Below are positions 6,970 through 14,336 of a stretch of 14,336 bases of DNA, one piece after another. The position numbers and the translations under genes are program-made. The notes under the pieces were generated by a model. The model did no database searches. It had not been told where the DNA came from and saw only the letters and a program-made list of their open reading frames with translations. This DNA is from an uncultured Lachnospiraceae bacterium (GTDB lineage: Bacteria; Bacillota; Clostridia; Lachnospirales; Lachnospiraceae), in the NCBI GenBank assembly GCA_947175845.1, contig CAMWOK010000045.1, forward strand, positions 1-14,336, given 5' to 3'. Every line of letters starts with the position of its first letter. The first letter of the stretch is position 1.

Positions 6970-9426
6970 ATGGAAGCAATCACAGAAACAATCAAGGACA
7001 CGGTGACAATCCCCCTGTGCACTGCGCGCTTTCACCTGGGCGACGAGCCTGACGCATGGCAGGCATGGTTTTATGACGGGCGCTGGGAAGCTGTCACACT
7101 TCCCCATGACTGGTCTGTCCACATGCCCTTTTCGCGGGACTATTCGAGCGGCACGGGGTATCTGGCAGGCGGCATCGGATGGTACCGCATTCACATTGCA
7201 CCCGATGAGGCGTGGCGCGGAAAGCACATCTGCATCCACTTTGAAAGCGTCTACAAAAACAGCCGGGTTTGGTGCAACTCCGCGTATCTCGGCGAACGGC
7301 CAAACGGCTACAGCTCCTTTGCCTACGATGTGTCTGATTGTTTCCGTTTCGATGCAGATAATGTCATCAGTGTCTATGTCGACCGGCGTGAGCTGTCCGA
7401 CTCGCGCTGGTTTACAGGCTCCGGCATCACTGGCAGGGTATTTCTGAGCATCTCCGAGAACCTGTATCCCGTTGAAAACGGCATCTTTTTCCACACGCCG
7501 CGCGTCGATGAACACAGCGCCGACTACGAGATTGACTGCGAGCTGGCAAACGCGACGGGACAGGACCGCCTCGTCACCGTCACCAACGTGCTTTTTGACA
7601 GGGACGGAAAGCTTGTCAGCGAGTCCGTCTCGCAGACAGTCGTCACGGCGCACTGCACCGCGCAGGTCAAAAATACAGGAACTCTGAAAAATCCAAAACT
7701 CTGGTCTCCGGAAACCCCAAATCTCTACACGGTGAAAACCTATCTCTCCTGCCAGAAATCCTATCTGGTCCACGAGATGAAAACCGGTGTGCGCAGCTTC
7801 TGTTTTCACCCTGACAGGGGTTTTTTCCTCAACGGAAAACCCTGGCTGATCAAGGGCGTCTGCCTGCACCACGACGCGGGCTGCCTTGGCGCTGCCGTTC
7901 CCTGTGAAGTATGGCTGCGCAGGCTCATGAAACTCCGGCAGATGGGCTGCAACGCGATCCGCATGAGCCACAACCCGCATTCGCCCGAGCTGTACTCGCT
8001 GTGCGATGCCCTCGGCTTTTTTGTCATCGACGAGGCATTTGACGAGTGGGAAGGCCCCAAGAACAAGTGGTGGCAGGGACACAACGTCTATCCCCCGAAA
8101 CACCAGGGCTACTACGCAGATTTTCCCGCATGGCACGCGCGCGATCTCACCGACATGATCCGGCGCGACCGCAATCACCCAAGCGTCATCCTATGGAGCA
8201 TCGGCAACGAGATCGACTACCCCAACGATCCCTACTGCCATCCGGATTTTGTGTCCATGCCAGGCAGCTGCGTTACGGGCAACAACGACGCGAACAAACC
8301 GGAGGCAGAGCGCATGTTCAACCCCGCCCGCCCCAATGCCGCGCGGCTTGCAGTGCTTGCAGGACAGCTCTGCGATATTGTGAAAAGAGCGGACACCACC
8401 CACCCCGTAACGCTTGCCGCCGCCTTCCCTGAGCTGTCTGCCGGACTTGGCTTTATCGATGCCGTCGACGTCGTCGGCTACAATTACAGGGAAAATCTGT
8501 ACGCAGCGCACCATCAAAACTATCCCGACAAGCCATTTCTCGGCAGTGAAAACGGGCACCGCCTCGCGGACTGGCGCGCAGTCACAGAAAACGAATATAT
8601 CTCCGGTCAGTTTCTGTGGACAGGCATCGACTATCTCGGCGAGGCGCACGGCTGGCCGATACACGGTTCCGGCGCAGGTCTGATCACGCTCGCAGGATTT
8701 GAGAAGCCAGGCTATTACCGCAGGCAGAGCTTCTGGTCAGACAAGCCCATGATCCATCTGACCACCGTGCGGGAAAGTGACAGCTGTGTCACTTCCTGGG
8801 GCGAGACGACAGCGGACGCCCTCACCTGTGAGTTTGCCGCATCGACTGAGAGCTGGAATTACTGCGCCGGGGAGCGGATAACTGTCAAGTGCTACACGAA
8901 CTTAAAATCTGTCGAGCTGTTCCTGAACGGCAAAAGCCTCGGCATTTATGAGAAAGAGACGGACAGGGACTGCATCCTCACAGCCGTGCCGTTTGAGCCG
9001 GGCATCCTGACGGCAAAAGGCTCTGAAAATGACACATGTGTCAGTCACAGCCTGTACACTGTCATGGCGGCCTGCCAGATGGATATACACGAATACACCC
9101 TGACTTATGAGGCGTGCGGCATCATCGCAGGTGCGTCCGGCTGCCGCAAACCCATACATCAGCTTGAAGTCACCATGCTCGACAGCAGCGGTCGGCGCGT
9201 GTACCAGGATTCCACACTGCTCACTGTGACCATCGACAACGGAACACTGCTTGGCCTCGAGAACGGCGACCTGTCCGACGTGACGGAGTACCCCGCAAAT
9301 TACCGCAGAGCGTACAGGGGACAGCTCATCATCTACGCCGCCGACAACGAAAATACCACCAGTCAAACGCCGCTGACCGTGACCGTCTGCGGGGATATGA
9401 TTCGGACCGAAACGGTCACGCTATAA
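6970..9426 (+). CDS. GH2-family glycosidase (beta-galactosidase-like)
   Basis: This 818-residue enzyme has the GH2 domain order. A jelly-roll sugar-binding domain (about 1-160, with LPHDWSV and GIGWYR) is followed by an immunoglobulin-like domain (about 165-275), a TIM barrel (about 280-600), a DUF4982-like domain with VELFLNGKSLG at 648-658, and a C-terminal GH2 C5-like domain at about 705-810. The acid/base is Glu414 in ILWSIGNE, and the nucleophile is probably Glu527 in KPFLGSEN. No signal peptide is present, so it acts on imported oligosaccharides in the cytoplasm. Beta-galactosidase is the commonest activity in this architecture, but beta-glucuronidase or another exo-activity cannot be excluded. 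ATG 6970 is chosen for the upstream GAGAGGAG (6951-6958), although its 11-base spacing is long; the in-frame ATG at 6904 lies in the palindrome and would add 22 unrelated residues. It has its own promoter and is convergent with GH35. Confidence 0.92.
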   Translation: MEAITETIKDTVTIPLCTARFHLGDEPDAWQAWFYDGRWEAVTLPHDWSVHMPFSRDYSSGTGYLAGGIGWYRIHIAPDEAWRGKHICIHFESVYKNSRVWCNSAYLGERPNGYSSFAYDVSDCFRFDADNVISVYVDRRELSDSRWFTGSGITGRVFLSISENLYPVENGIFFHTPRVDEHSADYEIDCELANATGQDRLVTVTNVLFDRDGKLVSESVSQTVVTAHCTAQVKNTGTLKNPKLWSPETPNLYTVKTYLSCQKSYLVHEMKTGVRSFCFHPDRGFFLNGKPWLIKGVCLHHDAGCLGAAVPCEVWLRRLMKLRQMGCNAIRMSHNPHSPELYSLCDALGFFVIDEAFDEWEGPKNKWWQGHNVYPPKHQGYYADFPAWHARDLTDMIRRDRNHPSVILWSIGNEIDYPNDPYCHPDFVSMPGSCVTGNNDANKPEAERMFNPARPNAARLAVLAGQLCDIVKRADTTHPVTLAAAFPELSAGLGFIDAVDVVGYNYRENLYAAHHQNYPDKPFLGSENGHRLADWRAVTENEYISGQFLWTGIDYLGEAHGWPIHGSGAGLITLAGFEKPGYYRRQSFWSDKPMIHLTTVRESDSCVTSWGETTADALTCEFAASTESWNYCAGERITVKCYTNLKSVELFLNGKSLGIYEKETDRDCILTAVPFEPGILTAKGSENDTCVSHSLYTVMAACQMDIHEYTLTYEACGIIAGASGCRKPIHQLEVTMLDSSGRRVYQDSTLLTVTIDNGTLLGLENGDLSDVTEYPANYRRAYRGQLIIYAADNENTTSQTPLTVTVCGDMIRTETVTL

Positions 9427-9438
9427 AATCCTGACAGA

Positions 9439-9493
9439 CGCCTCCTGCATTGTCTGCCCGGCGAAAACGTTCTTTCCAGGGCAGACAGAGGCG
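9439..9493. terminator. Large stem-loop between convergent GH2 and GH35 genes
   Basis: TGTCTGCCC (9451-9459) pairs exactly with GGGCAGACA (9479-9487). Beyond a 6-base bulge, CGCCTC (9439-9444) pairs with GAGGCG (9488-9493), giving 15 pairs in total. It begins 12 bases after the GH2 stop codon. No T-run follows on either strand, so it is not a textbook intrinsic terminator, but its position suggests a bidirectional 3'-end structure. Confidence 0.45.
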
Positions 9494-9502
9494 GTATTGG
9501 CC

Positions 9503-9516
9503 CGCGCTTTTGCGCG
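9503..9516. terminator. Short GC stem-loop after the GH35 stop codon
   Basis: CGCGC-TTTT-GCGCG is a perfect 5-pair hairpin directly adjoining the GH35 stop codon at 9518-9520 on the minus strand. It lacks a T-tract. Together with the larger neighbouring dyad it may separate the two convergent transcripts. Confidence 0.35.
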
Positions 9517-9517
9517 T

Positions 9518-11338
9518 CTACCCGATATCCGGCTCACCTTTCAGCGCGATCACGCCTGTCGATCTCCCTTCTGTCTCGAATACAATGATCTCATTTTTTC
9601 CTATTTTTAACAACGGCGCCGGTATGTACAGGCGTCTCTGCGGTCCAATCTCCCAGTATCTGCCGAGATTAAATCCATTCAGGAACACGCAGCCCTTCCC
9701 CCAGCCGTCAAGCTCCAGAAACGTATCGCACGCCTCGTCCACCTGCAGCTCAAATTTATAGAAGGAAGGCAGGCCCTCTGTGCAGCCCCTGTCAAAATCC
9801 AGGTTTTCAACATTGTCCAGCGGCAGCGGATACATCGTCCAGTTGTAATGGATATGACCGTTGATCTGAACACACTCCGCAATCCCTTTTCTCTGGCGCT
9901 CCATCATCGGTCCAAAATTCACGCGCCCCATATTTTCCATGAGGATATCAATCGGTGCGCCCTGCGCAAAAGTTATCGGTTCATTCTGAGGCACCGCCTC
10001 CCCGTCGCTGTCCGGCACATTCATATCCTGCGCCTTTTTCACGTTTCCTGCAAGCACATCATACTCACCGTCAAGCTCTGTGTCGTACAGGTTTGCGACA
10101 CGCCGGCTGTCCACAAGGATGTTCGCGCGGTCACTGGCCCCCCACAGGCGGATGCGCTCGATGTTCTGCTCATGCCTCAGCGTCGAGTGATACAGGATGT
10201 AGCCGTAACTCTGTCCACATTTTTCCATGCAGACCGGAAAGATGTCTGTGATCGGCCTTGACAGGTTTTCCAGATTCTGCAGCAGTCCCGTCTGTGACAC
10301 AGCTGTCAGTTTTCCGTATGCCTTTTTCCTGATCACTGTCGTGAACTCCACCGCGGGAATCGGCGCATACTTGCGGATCACTTCCCTGAATTTGTCATAT
10401 TTCTCAGTGAAATCGCCCGCCTCCGTGAGCAGCGCGTCGTAGTCATACGAGGTCACATCCGGAGTCAGCTCATCATAATAATTTGAGCCGTTCATAAATC
10501 CGAAGTTCGTGCCGCCCTCAAACATGTAGATATTGACATGCCCCATGTCCAGCATATCGTCCAGATCCTGCGGGCTGTCGGGATTGCCGTGCATGTGCCC
10601 GCCGTTTCCCCAGTGGTCAAACCAGCCCACCCAGAACTCCGCACACATCAGCGGGCCGCCCTTTGCATACGGTTCAATCACCGCAAAGCGATCCTTCGTG
10701 CGGGAGCCAAAATTGCCGGTCACGTGAATCCCGTCGAGGCTTCCGCACGCAAGCGCCTCCTCAAACGGACCGTCCGAGGTGATGAGCGGCACTGTCACGC
10801 CGCGCGCGCGCATCATGTCGCGCACCGCTTCCATATAACAGGTATCATCGCCATAGTACCCGTACTCATTCTCAACCTGCATCAGAATCACCGGGCCGCC
10901 CTCCGTGATCTGCAGCGGTGTGATCAGCGAAAACAGCCTGTCATAGTACTCTCTCACATGCTGCAGAAATGGCTCATAACGCGCCCGCAGACGCATGTTA
11001 TCCTCGGCGAGCAGCCATGCCGGAAGCCCGCCGAACTCCCACTCCGCACAGATGTAGGGAGAGGGGCGGAGTATCACGTAAAGTCCCAGCTCCTGCGCCG
11101 TCCGCACGAACCGAACCAAGTCAAACCTGCCCGAAAAGTCAAACACGCCCTTTTTTGGCTCATGGACATTCCACGCAATATAGGTTTCGACCGTGTTGCA
11201 GCCCATCGCCTTCAGCTTCTCCAGCCTGTCGCGCCAGTACTCCGGCACCACGCGAAAATAGTGAATGCTTCCTGATATCACCTGAAACGGCTTTCCATCC
11301 AGATAAAAATTGTCCTTGATTTCAAATCGTCCCATCAT
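9518..11338 (-). CDS. GH35 beta-galactosidase
   Basis: This 606-residue enzyme is a clear GH35 exo-beta-galactosidase. The barrel starts with SGSIHYFRV and WRDRLEKLKAMGCNTVETY. The acid/base is Glu158 in QVENEYG, and the nucleophile is Glu234 in CAEFWVGWFDHWG. The C-terminal beta-domains include the family hallmark GKGCVFLNGFNLGRYWEIGP. Its length matches cytoplasmic bacterial GH35 enzymes of the BgaC type (about 595 residues). It has no signal peptide, so it should release galactose from imported oligosaccharides. AGGAGGA (11341-11347) precedes two consecutive ATGs; the second (11335) has the better spacing, so the true product may be one residue shorter. It lies downstream of the sugar-binding lipoprotein but is separated from it by a terminator and a long leader hairpin. 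A weak promoter (TTGCTG, 16 bases, TATACA at 11422-11427) may serve it. Confidence 0.94.
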   Translation of the reverse strand: MMGRFEIKDNFYLDGKPFQVISGSIHYFRVVPEYWRDRLEKLKAMGCNTVETYIAWNVHEPKKGVFDFSGRFDLVRFVRTAQELGLYVILRPSPYICAEWEFGGLPAWLLAEDNMRLRARYEPFLQHVREYYDRLFSLITPLQITEGGPVILMQVENEYGYYGDDTCYMEAVRDMMRARGVTVPLITSDGPFEEALACGSLDGIHVTGNFGSRTKDRFAVIEPYAKGGPLMCAEFWVGWFDHWGNGGHMHGNPDSPQDLDDMLDMGHVNIYMFEGGTNFGFMNGSNYYDELTPDVTSYDYDALLTEAGDFTEKYDKFREVIRKYAPIPAVEFTTVIRKKAYGKLTAVSQTGLLQNLENLSRPITDIFPVCMEKCGQSYGYILYHSTLRHEQNIERIRLWGASDRANILVDSRRVANLYDTELDGEYDVLAGNVKKAQDMNVPDSDGEAVPQNEPITFAQGAPIDILMENMGRVNFGPMMERQRKGIAECVQINGHIHYNWTMYPLPLDNVENLDFDRGCTEGLPSFYKFELQVDEACDTFLELDGWGKGCVFLNGFNLGRYWEIGPQRRLYIPAPLLKIGKNEIIVFETEGRSTGVIALKGEPDIG

Positions 11339-11375
11339 AATCCTCCTGTTTCTGGTATTGCGTATATATATTCAA

Positions 11376-11415
11376 CAGTGCTCCACCCGGCCGGAACTGA
11401 CTGGATGAAGCACTG
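11376..11415 (-). other. Long RNA stem-loop in the GH35 leader
   Basis: On the minus strand CAGTGCTTCATCC pairs with GGGTGGAGCACTG in an uninterrupted 13-pair stem with two G-U pairs and a 14-base loop. The two wobble pairs become A-C mismatches on the opposite strand, so it is an RNA-level structure specific to this transcript. It ends 29 bases before the GH35 ribosome binding site. The following TTGAATATATATA is U-poor, so termination is unlikely; stabilisation, processing or attenuation are alternatives. Confidence 0.6.
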
Positions 11416-11429
11416 GGTCTTTGTATAGT

Positions 11430-11460
11430 AAAAGAGGATATGACAGCAATCATACCCTCT
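11430..11460 (-). terminator. Intrinsic terminator after the sugar-binding lipoprotein gene
   Basis: On the minus strand AGAGGGTATGA pairs with TCATATCCTCT around a 6-base loop (11 pairs, one G-U), followed by TTTT then ACTATA. It lies about 30 bases after the lipoprotein stop codon. The U-tract is short, so some read-through into GH35 is plausible. Confidence 0.65.
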
Positions 11461-11488
11461 CAAACCTCTCAACCGTAACTGCTGATTT

Positions 11489-13168
11489 CTATTTGTAAAT
11501 CGCATCCATCTGCCGCTGCAGCTCTTCCGTCACGGTATCAATACCTGCATCCTTGAGTGCCTGCTGGTACTCCGCCACGATCTCTTCCGCCGTGCCGTTA
11601 TACTTACCATAGCAGATCTGCTTCATGTAATTGGTATGGATTTCCGTAATATTCTGAATATAGGACTGGATATTGTCCGTATTCACAATGAACTGTCCAT
11701 ACGGGTATGCGATCTTGATCTTGTCGTACACCGCGTAGAGTTCATCAATTTTTTCCCAGTTATTCTGTGCGTTGCGCAGCTGGATATCGTCGTTGCGTCC
11801 CCACCAGAAGTTTGTGATGCCGTTGATGTTCTGGGTGTCTGCGTTGAATCCGTCCGGCCTGGTCATGAGTCCGTCCTCTGTCACCTCATAAGAAACGCCC
11901 TCAACGCCGTGGCAGAACAACATATGGCACTCCGGATCGTTCCTGAGCAGATCGTAGACCATCAGAGCACGCTCCGGGTTTTTGCTGCCCGCGGACACTG
12001 CCATCGCACCGTGTGTGATGGAGAGCTCCACCACGTTGCCCTGCTCCTCACCAAAGTAGAAGAAACCGGTCTCTGCATCAGGATCCTCCTCGTAGATCTT
12101 ATTCTGGGGAAGCGCACTCACCAGTCCGGTCCACATCTCCGTGTGCTTCTGAACCGCCGCAACCTGACCGATGCGGTACATATCCGCATTCATATCCTCG
12201 GTCATGCTGGTGTTGTTGAGTACGTCCGTGGGCCATACGCCAATTCCATCCCACTCCTTCATCAGCTTCGCAAACTCAACCAGCATATCCGTCTCTGTCG
12301 CATACGGAGAGTACACTGTGTAGAGGTCATCTTTCGTTCCGCCCCACATCGCGCCCGCATTGATGCCGTCTATGGGAACAAAGTCGCTGTGAGAGGTAAT
12401 CCAGCCGCCTGACATCGCATTGTAGGAAGTGCCGTCAGAATCCCACAGCGCGATGAGATCCGGGAATGTCTCCTTGCAGTATTTCCAGTATGCCGTCATG
12501 TCCTCCCAGCTGTGCACGCCGTTCGCCAGCCCGGCCTCTTTCGCCCAATCCATGCGGTATATGTAGCCGTGGTTGGTCCACTGTGCATAGTTGTCCTCCG
12601 GCATCAGATAGATTTCACCGTCATATTTGCACAGCTCCCAGTGATCTGCAGGCACATTTGCCCACGTCTGGGGTGCATAGGTCTGCAGCATCTCCTCGGA
12701 CAATTCCAGAAATGCGCCGTTTTTCGCATTTGGCCACGCGTCCAGCCAGTCTGAGGCAGTTCCGACCAAATCCACCGATCCGTCCATCTGCGCCAGCGTC
12801 AGGTTATAGTTTGCAAGGTAATCCGTCCACGAGATAAAGTAGGTTTCCAGTTCCGCGTTGACTTTCTCCGTGAGGATTGCATTGAGCTTCTCCATCATTT
12901 CATTGTACGTGTTGAGAGCGTCACCGGAAGGTGCGTCGCCGGTGGTCATATAGGTGATCACCACATGTTCGGATGTATCTACATCCGCCGCATTATCGGT
13001 GGACGCAGTATTTTCCTGGCCTGTGCCGTCTGTCGTCGCTGTGCTGTCTGCTGCAGGCTTCGAATCGCCGCCCGCCGTCGGCGCAGATCCGTCGCCGTTG
13101 CCGCCGCAGGCTGTCAGGCCTGCCACCATTGTAGCTGCCAATAAAACTGCAAGTGCTTTCTTCTTCAT
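11489..13168 (-). CDS. Sugar ABC transporter substrate-binding lipoprotein (YtcQ/LplA type)
   Basis: This 559-residue protein begins with a lipoprotein signal, MKKKALAVLLAATMVAG then the lipobox LTAC with Cys21. A low-complexity Gly/Ala/Thr/Asp linker follows to about residue 65. The rest is a large two-lobed binding protein of the carbohydrate-uptake-1 class, with a C-terminal part (about 430-559) resembling the DUF3502 region of Bacillus YtcQ/LplA proteins. It should be anchored outside the membrane and deliver oligosaccharide to a two-permease ABC importer energised by a shared MsmX-like ATPase. ATG 13168 has a GGAGG site 6 bases upstream. Immediately upstream there is only the tail of an LplC-type permease, and no intact permease is visible, so it is either an orphan here or relies on permeases elsewhere. 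No clear promoter of its own is visible. Confidence 0.93.
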   Translation of the reverse strand: MKKKALAVLLAATMVAGLTACGGNGDGSAPTAGGDSKPAADSTATTDGTGQENTASTDNAADVDTSEHVVITYMTTGDAPSGDALNTYNEMMEKLNAILTEKVNAELETYFISWTDYLANYNLTLAQMDGSVDLVGTASDWLDAWPNAKNGAFLELSEEMLQTYAPQTWANVPADHWELCKYDGEIYLMPEDNYAQWTNHGYIYRMDWAKEAGLANGVHSWEDMTAYWKYCKETFPDLIALWDSDGTSYNAMSGGWITSHSDFVPIDGINAGAMWGGTKDDLYTVYSPYATETDMLVEFAKLMKEWDGIGVWPTDVLNNTSMTEDMNADMYRIGQVAAVQKHTEMWTGLVSALPQNKIYEEDPDAETGFFYFGEEQGNVVELSITHGAMAVSAGSKNPERALMVYDLLRNDPECHMLFCHGVEGVSYEVTEDGLMTRPDGFNADTQNINGITNFWWGRNDDIQLRNAQNNWEKIDELYAVYDKIKIAYPYGQFIVNTDNIQSYIQNITEIHTNYMKQICYGKYNGTAEEIVAEYQQALKDAGIDTVTEELQRQMDAIYK

Positions 13169-13218
13169 AGTTTACCTCCATTATATTATTTTATATTGAA
13201 CCCGGTCCGCGCCAGGCA

Positions 13219-13383
13219 TCAACCTTTCACTGCACCAACGGTTATACCGCTGATGAAATATTTCTGCACAAAAGGATACAGGAAAACGATCGGTCCCGTC
13301 GCCAACACCGCATTGGCCATCTTCACGCTGTCCTGCGGGACATCTGTCAGGTTGACATACTGCCACTTTATCTTTTTGTACTG
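13219..13383 (-). pseudogene. C-terminal remnant of an LplC/YtcP-type sugar ABC permease
   Basis: The minus strand encodes 54 codons and a stop (13219-13221). They end in YPFVQKYFISGITVGAVKG, the highly characteristic C-terminus of LplC/YtcP carbohydrate permeases, preceded by DSVKMANAVLATGP as expected for the last membrane segment. Such permeases are about 290-300 residues, so roughly 80 percent of the gene is missing. Reading upstream, an in-frame TGA occurs at 13384-13386, there is no start codon or ribosome binding site at the proper place, and the next gene is an unrelated permease. The order permease then binding lipoprotein matches the usual LplB-LplC-binding-protein operon, so the remnant marks where the upstream half of that operon was lost or replaced, or an assembly join. 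The surviving codons hold no frameshift or stop, suggesting the loss is recent. Confidence 0.85.
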
Positions 13384-13389
13384 TCAACC
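13350..13389. repeat. Inverted repeat GGTTGACA/TGTCAACC at the rearrangement site
   Basis: GGTTGACA (13350-13357) and TGTCAACC (13382-13389) are exact 8-base inverted repeats separated by 24 bases. The right arm spans the start of the permease remnant, where the in-frame stop occurs. A further TGTCA at 13345-13349 precedes the left arm. The repeats could be part of a recombination scar, a protein-binding site, or chance. Confidence 0.45.
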
Positions 13390-13432
13390 GCTTTCCAAAA
13401 ACCCTGACAAATACCCCAGGACCGCAAAGATA

Positions 13433-14336
13433 TCAGACAAAGATCTCCTTTCCAAGCTCGACCAGAATCAACAGTGTGACCGGCCCTAATATGACACCGC
13501 CGATCCCGTAGTAAATGACACCTGCATACACGGATATCAATATTGCCACGGGCGAGAATTTCAGGCCGTTTCCGAGAAGGCGCGGCTCGAGAAACTCCCG
13601 GATGATGACACACAGAAAATAGGTGACTATGATGATAACGCCGCTGGCGATCCTCCCTCTTAGGAAGGCCATGACACCGAGGGGAATGAGCACGATACCG
13701 GTTCCGATAAACGGCAGAAAATCCATAAAACCCGCGAGCATCCCATAGAACCATCCCTCCGAAGATCCACCCAGATACAGACCGACAGCCGCGGTGATGC
13801 TGATGCATATCAGAATGATGGTCTGTGTTCTGAGATATGTCTTAACCATGCTCCCAAGCTTTTTTCCTATGCGCAGTATAATCGAAAGGATATGATCGAT
13901 TGCCGGCTCGATCGCCGCGAGACTCAAAAGCCCCTGACGCCAGCCCTCGATCTCGCGCGCAAACAGAACTACACAGATAAAACTCACCACGACAAACGTC
14001 CCCACGCGCCCCGCGACGGACAGGTAGCGCAGGCTTCCGGTGAGCAGCCCGTCCCCCGGGCGCGTGAGGCATTCGCCGAGATCGGAGACGCGCTCCGCGA
14101 TCCACCGCTCTACCGTCCCGCTCTGCAGCTGAAAAAACCTGTCAATCTCGGAACCAAATCCCGCAATCAGCTGCGCGATGCTGTCCGTCCAGAAATCCGC
14201 ATTCTGCACGAACGTTCTCGCCTTGCTGACCAGAAATGTACCAAGCCCCACAAGGATCAGCGCCACGATCAGGATGATGCCCAACAAAATCCCGCCCGCC
14301 ATAAATCCCTTCTGCCCGGAGCGATTTCGCCCCCTG
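13433..14336 (-). CDS. AI-2E-family (YtvI/PerM-like) permease, 5' end cut by window edge
   Basis: About 300 residues are visible and the frame stays open to the right edge. The ATG at 14302 is probably internal, because the residues before it (RGRNRSGQKGF) look like the cytoplasmic loop that precedes the third membrane segment in this family, and full members are about 350-380 residues. Hydrophobic segments follow in the family's pattern. The diagnostic C-terminal region is present: GMLAGFMDFLPFIGTGIVLIP, then FLEPRLLGNGLKFSPVAILISVYAG and GIGGVILGPVTLLILVELGKEI. It most resembles the YtvI branch of Bacillota, integral membrane proteins linked to sporulation or solute export, and the AI-2E name does not establish signal transport. 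It ends 49 bases before the permease remnant and has no evident connection with sugar use. Confidence 0.88.
   Translation of the reverse strand, partial: RGRNRSGQKGFMAGGILLGIILIVALILVGLGTFLVSKARTFVQNADFWTDSIAQLIAGFGSEIDRFFQLQSGTVERWIAERVSDLGECLTRPGDGLLTGSLRYLSVAGRVGTFVVVSFICVVLFAREIEGWRQGLLSLAAIEPAIDHILSIILRIGKKLGSMVKTYLRTQTIILICISITAAVGLYLGGSSEGWFYGMLAGFMDFLPFIGTGIVLIPLGVMAFLRGRIASGVIIIVTYFLCVIIREFLEPRLLGNGLKFSPVAILISVYAGVIYYGIGGVILGPVTLLILVELGKEIFV

Noticed and set aside
6901..8178. A 425-codon open frame antisense to the GH2 gene
   Set aside because: The GH2 protein on the other strand has clear family motifs and catalytic residues; the antisense translation is rich in Arg/Val/Ala without domain motifs and reflects the G/C-rich third codon positions.
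10538..12412. Long plus-strand open frames over GH35 and the lipoprotein gene
   Set aside because: They are antisense shadows of genes with firm family assignments and show no start signals.
13182..13196. TATAAT-like sequence just before the lipoprotein gene as its promoter
   Set aside because: It lies only a few bases before the ribosome binding site, so the transcript would lack the site; it is simply AT-rich spacer.
13384..13440. An 18-codon frame (TTG start, AAGGAG upstream) between the YtvI-like gene and the permease remnant
   Set aside because: It ends at the TGA just before the remnant and could be the truncated start of a lost gene, but it is too short and unrecognisable to support.

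Overview
The window looks like chromosome of a Gram-positive gut anaerobe, most likely a Lachnospiraceae member (Bacillota). This is inferred from strong GGAGG-type ribosome binding sites, extended -10 promoters, a lipoprotein with a Gly/Ser/Thr/Ala-rich linker, a LytTR/GHKL two-component pair, a YtvI-like permease and a YtcQ/LplA-type sugar-binding lipoprotein. Base composition is moderately GC-rich and biased towards G/C at codon third positions, which produces many long spurious antisense open frames. I see no tRNA, rRNA, CRISPR array, transposase or integrase.

Layout. (1) 1-3684, minus strand: a LytTR response regulator, a GHKL histidine kinase, then an unrecognised two-membrane-segment protein with its own near-consensus promoter, and 19 bases later a GH88 unsaturated glucuronyl hydrolase that runs off the left edge. 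(2) 3685-4012: a divergent regulatory region with repeats and candidate LytTR sites. (3) 4013-6870, plus strand: a BceA-like ATPase and a BceB-like permease with a roughly 260-residue extracellular loop. (4) 6970-9426, plus strand: a cytoplasmic GH2 glycosidase behind an extended -10 promoter with a perfect palindrome at the predicted start of transcription. (5) 9518-11338, minus strand: a cytoplasmic GH35 beta-galactosidase convergent with GH2. (6) 11489-13168, minus strand: a sugar-binding lipoprotein. (7) 13219-13383, minus strand: only the last 54 codons of an LplC/YtcP-type sugar permease, a gene remnant. (8) 13433-14336, minus strand: the C-terminal part of a YtvI-like AI-2E-family permease, open to the right edge.

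Two themes are interleaved. One is use of imported oligosaccharides: the binding lipoprotein, the lost permease, and GH35, GH2 and GH88, none with a signal peptide among those whose N-terminus is visible. The other is an envelope-sensing module: a GHKL/LytTR pair divergent from a BceAB-like transporter. That pairing is unusual, because classical Bce modules use an OmpR-type regulator and a short intramembrane-sensing kinase. The most notable items are the unrecognised membrane protein placed between the kinase and GH88, the pairing of the two-component system with the BceAB-like transporter, the permease remnant marking a rearrangement (or an assembly join), and several RNA or operator dyads in front of the glycosidase genes.
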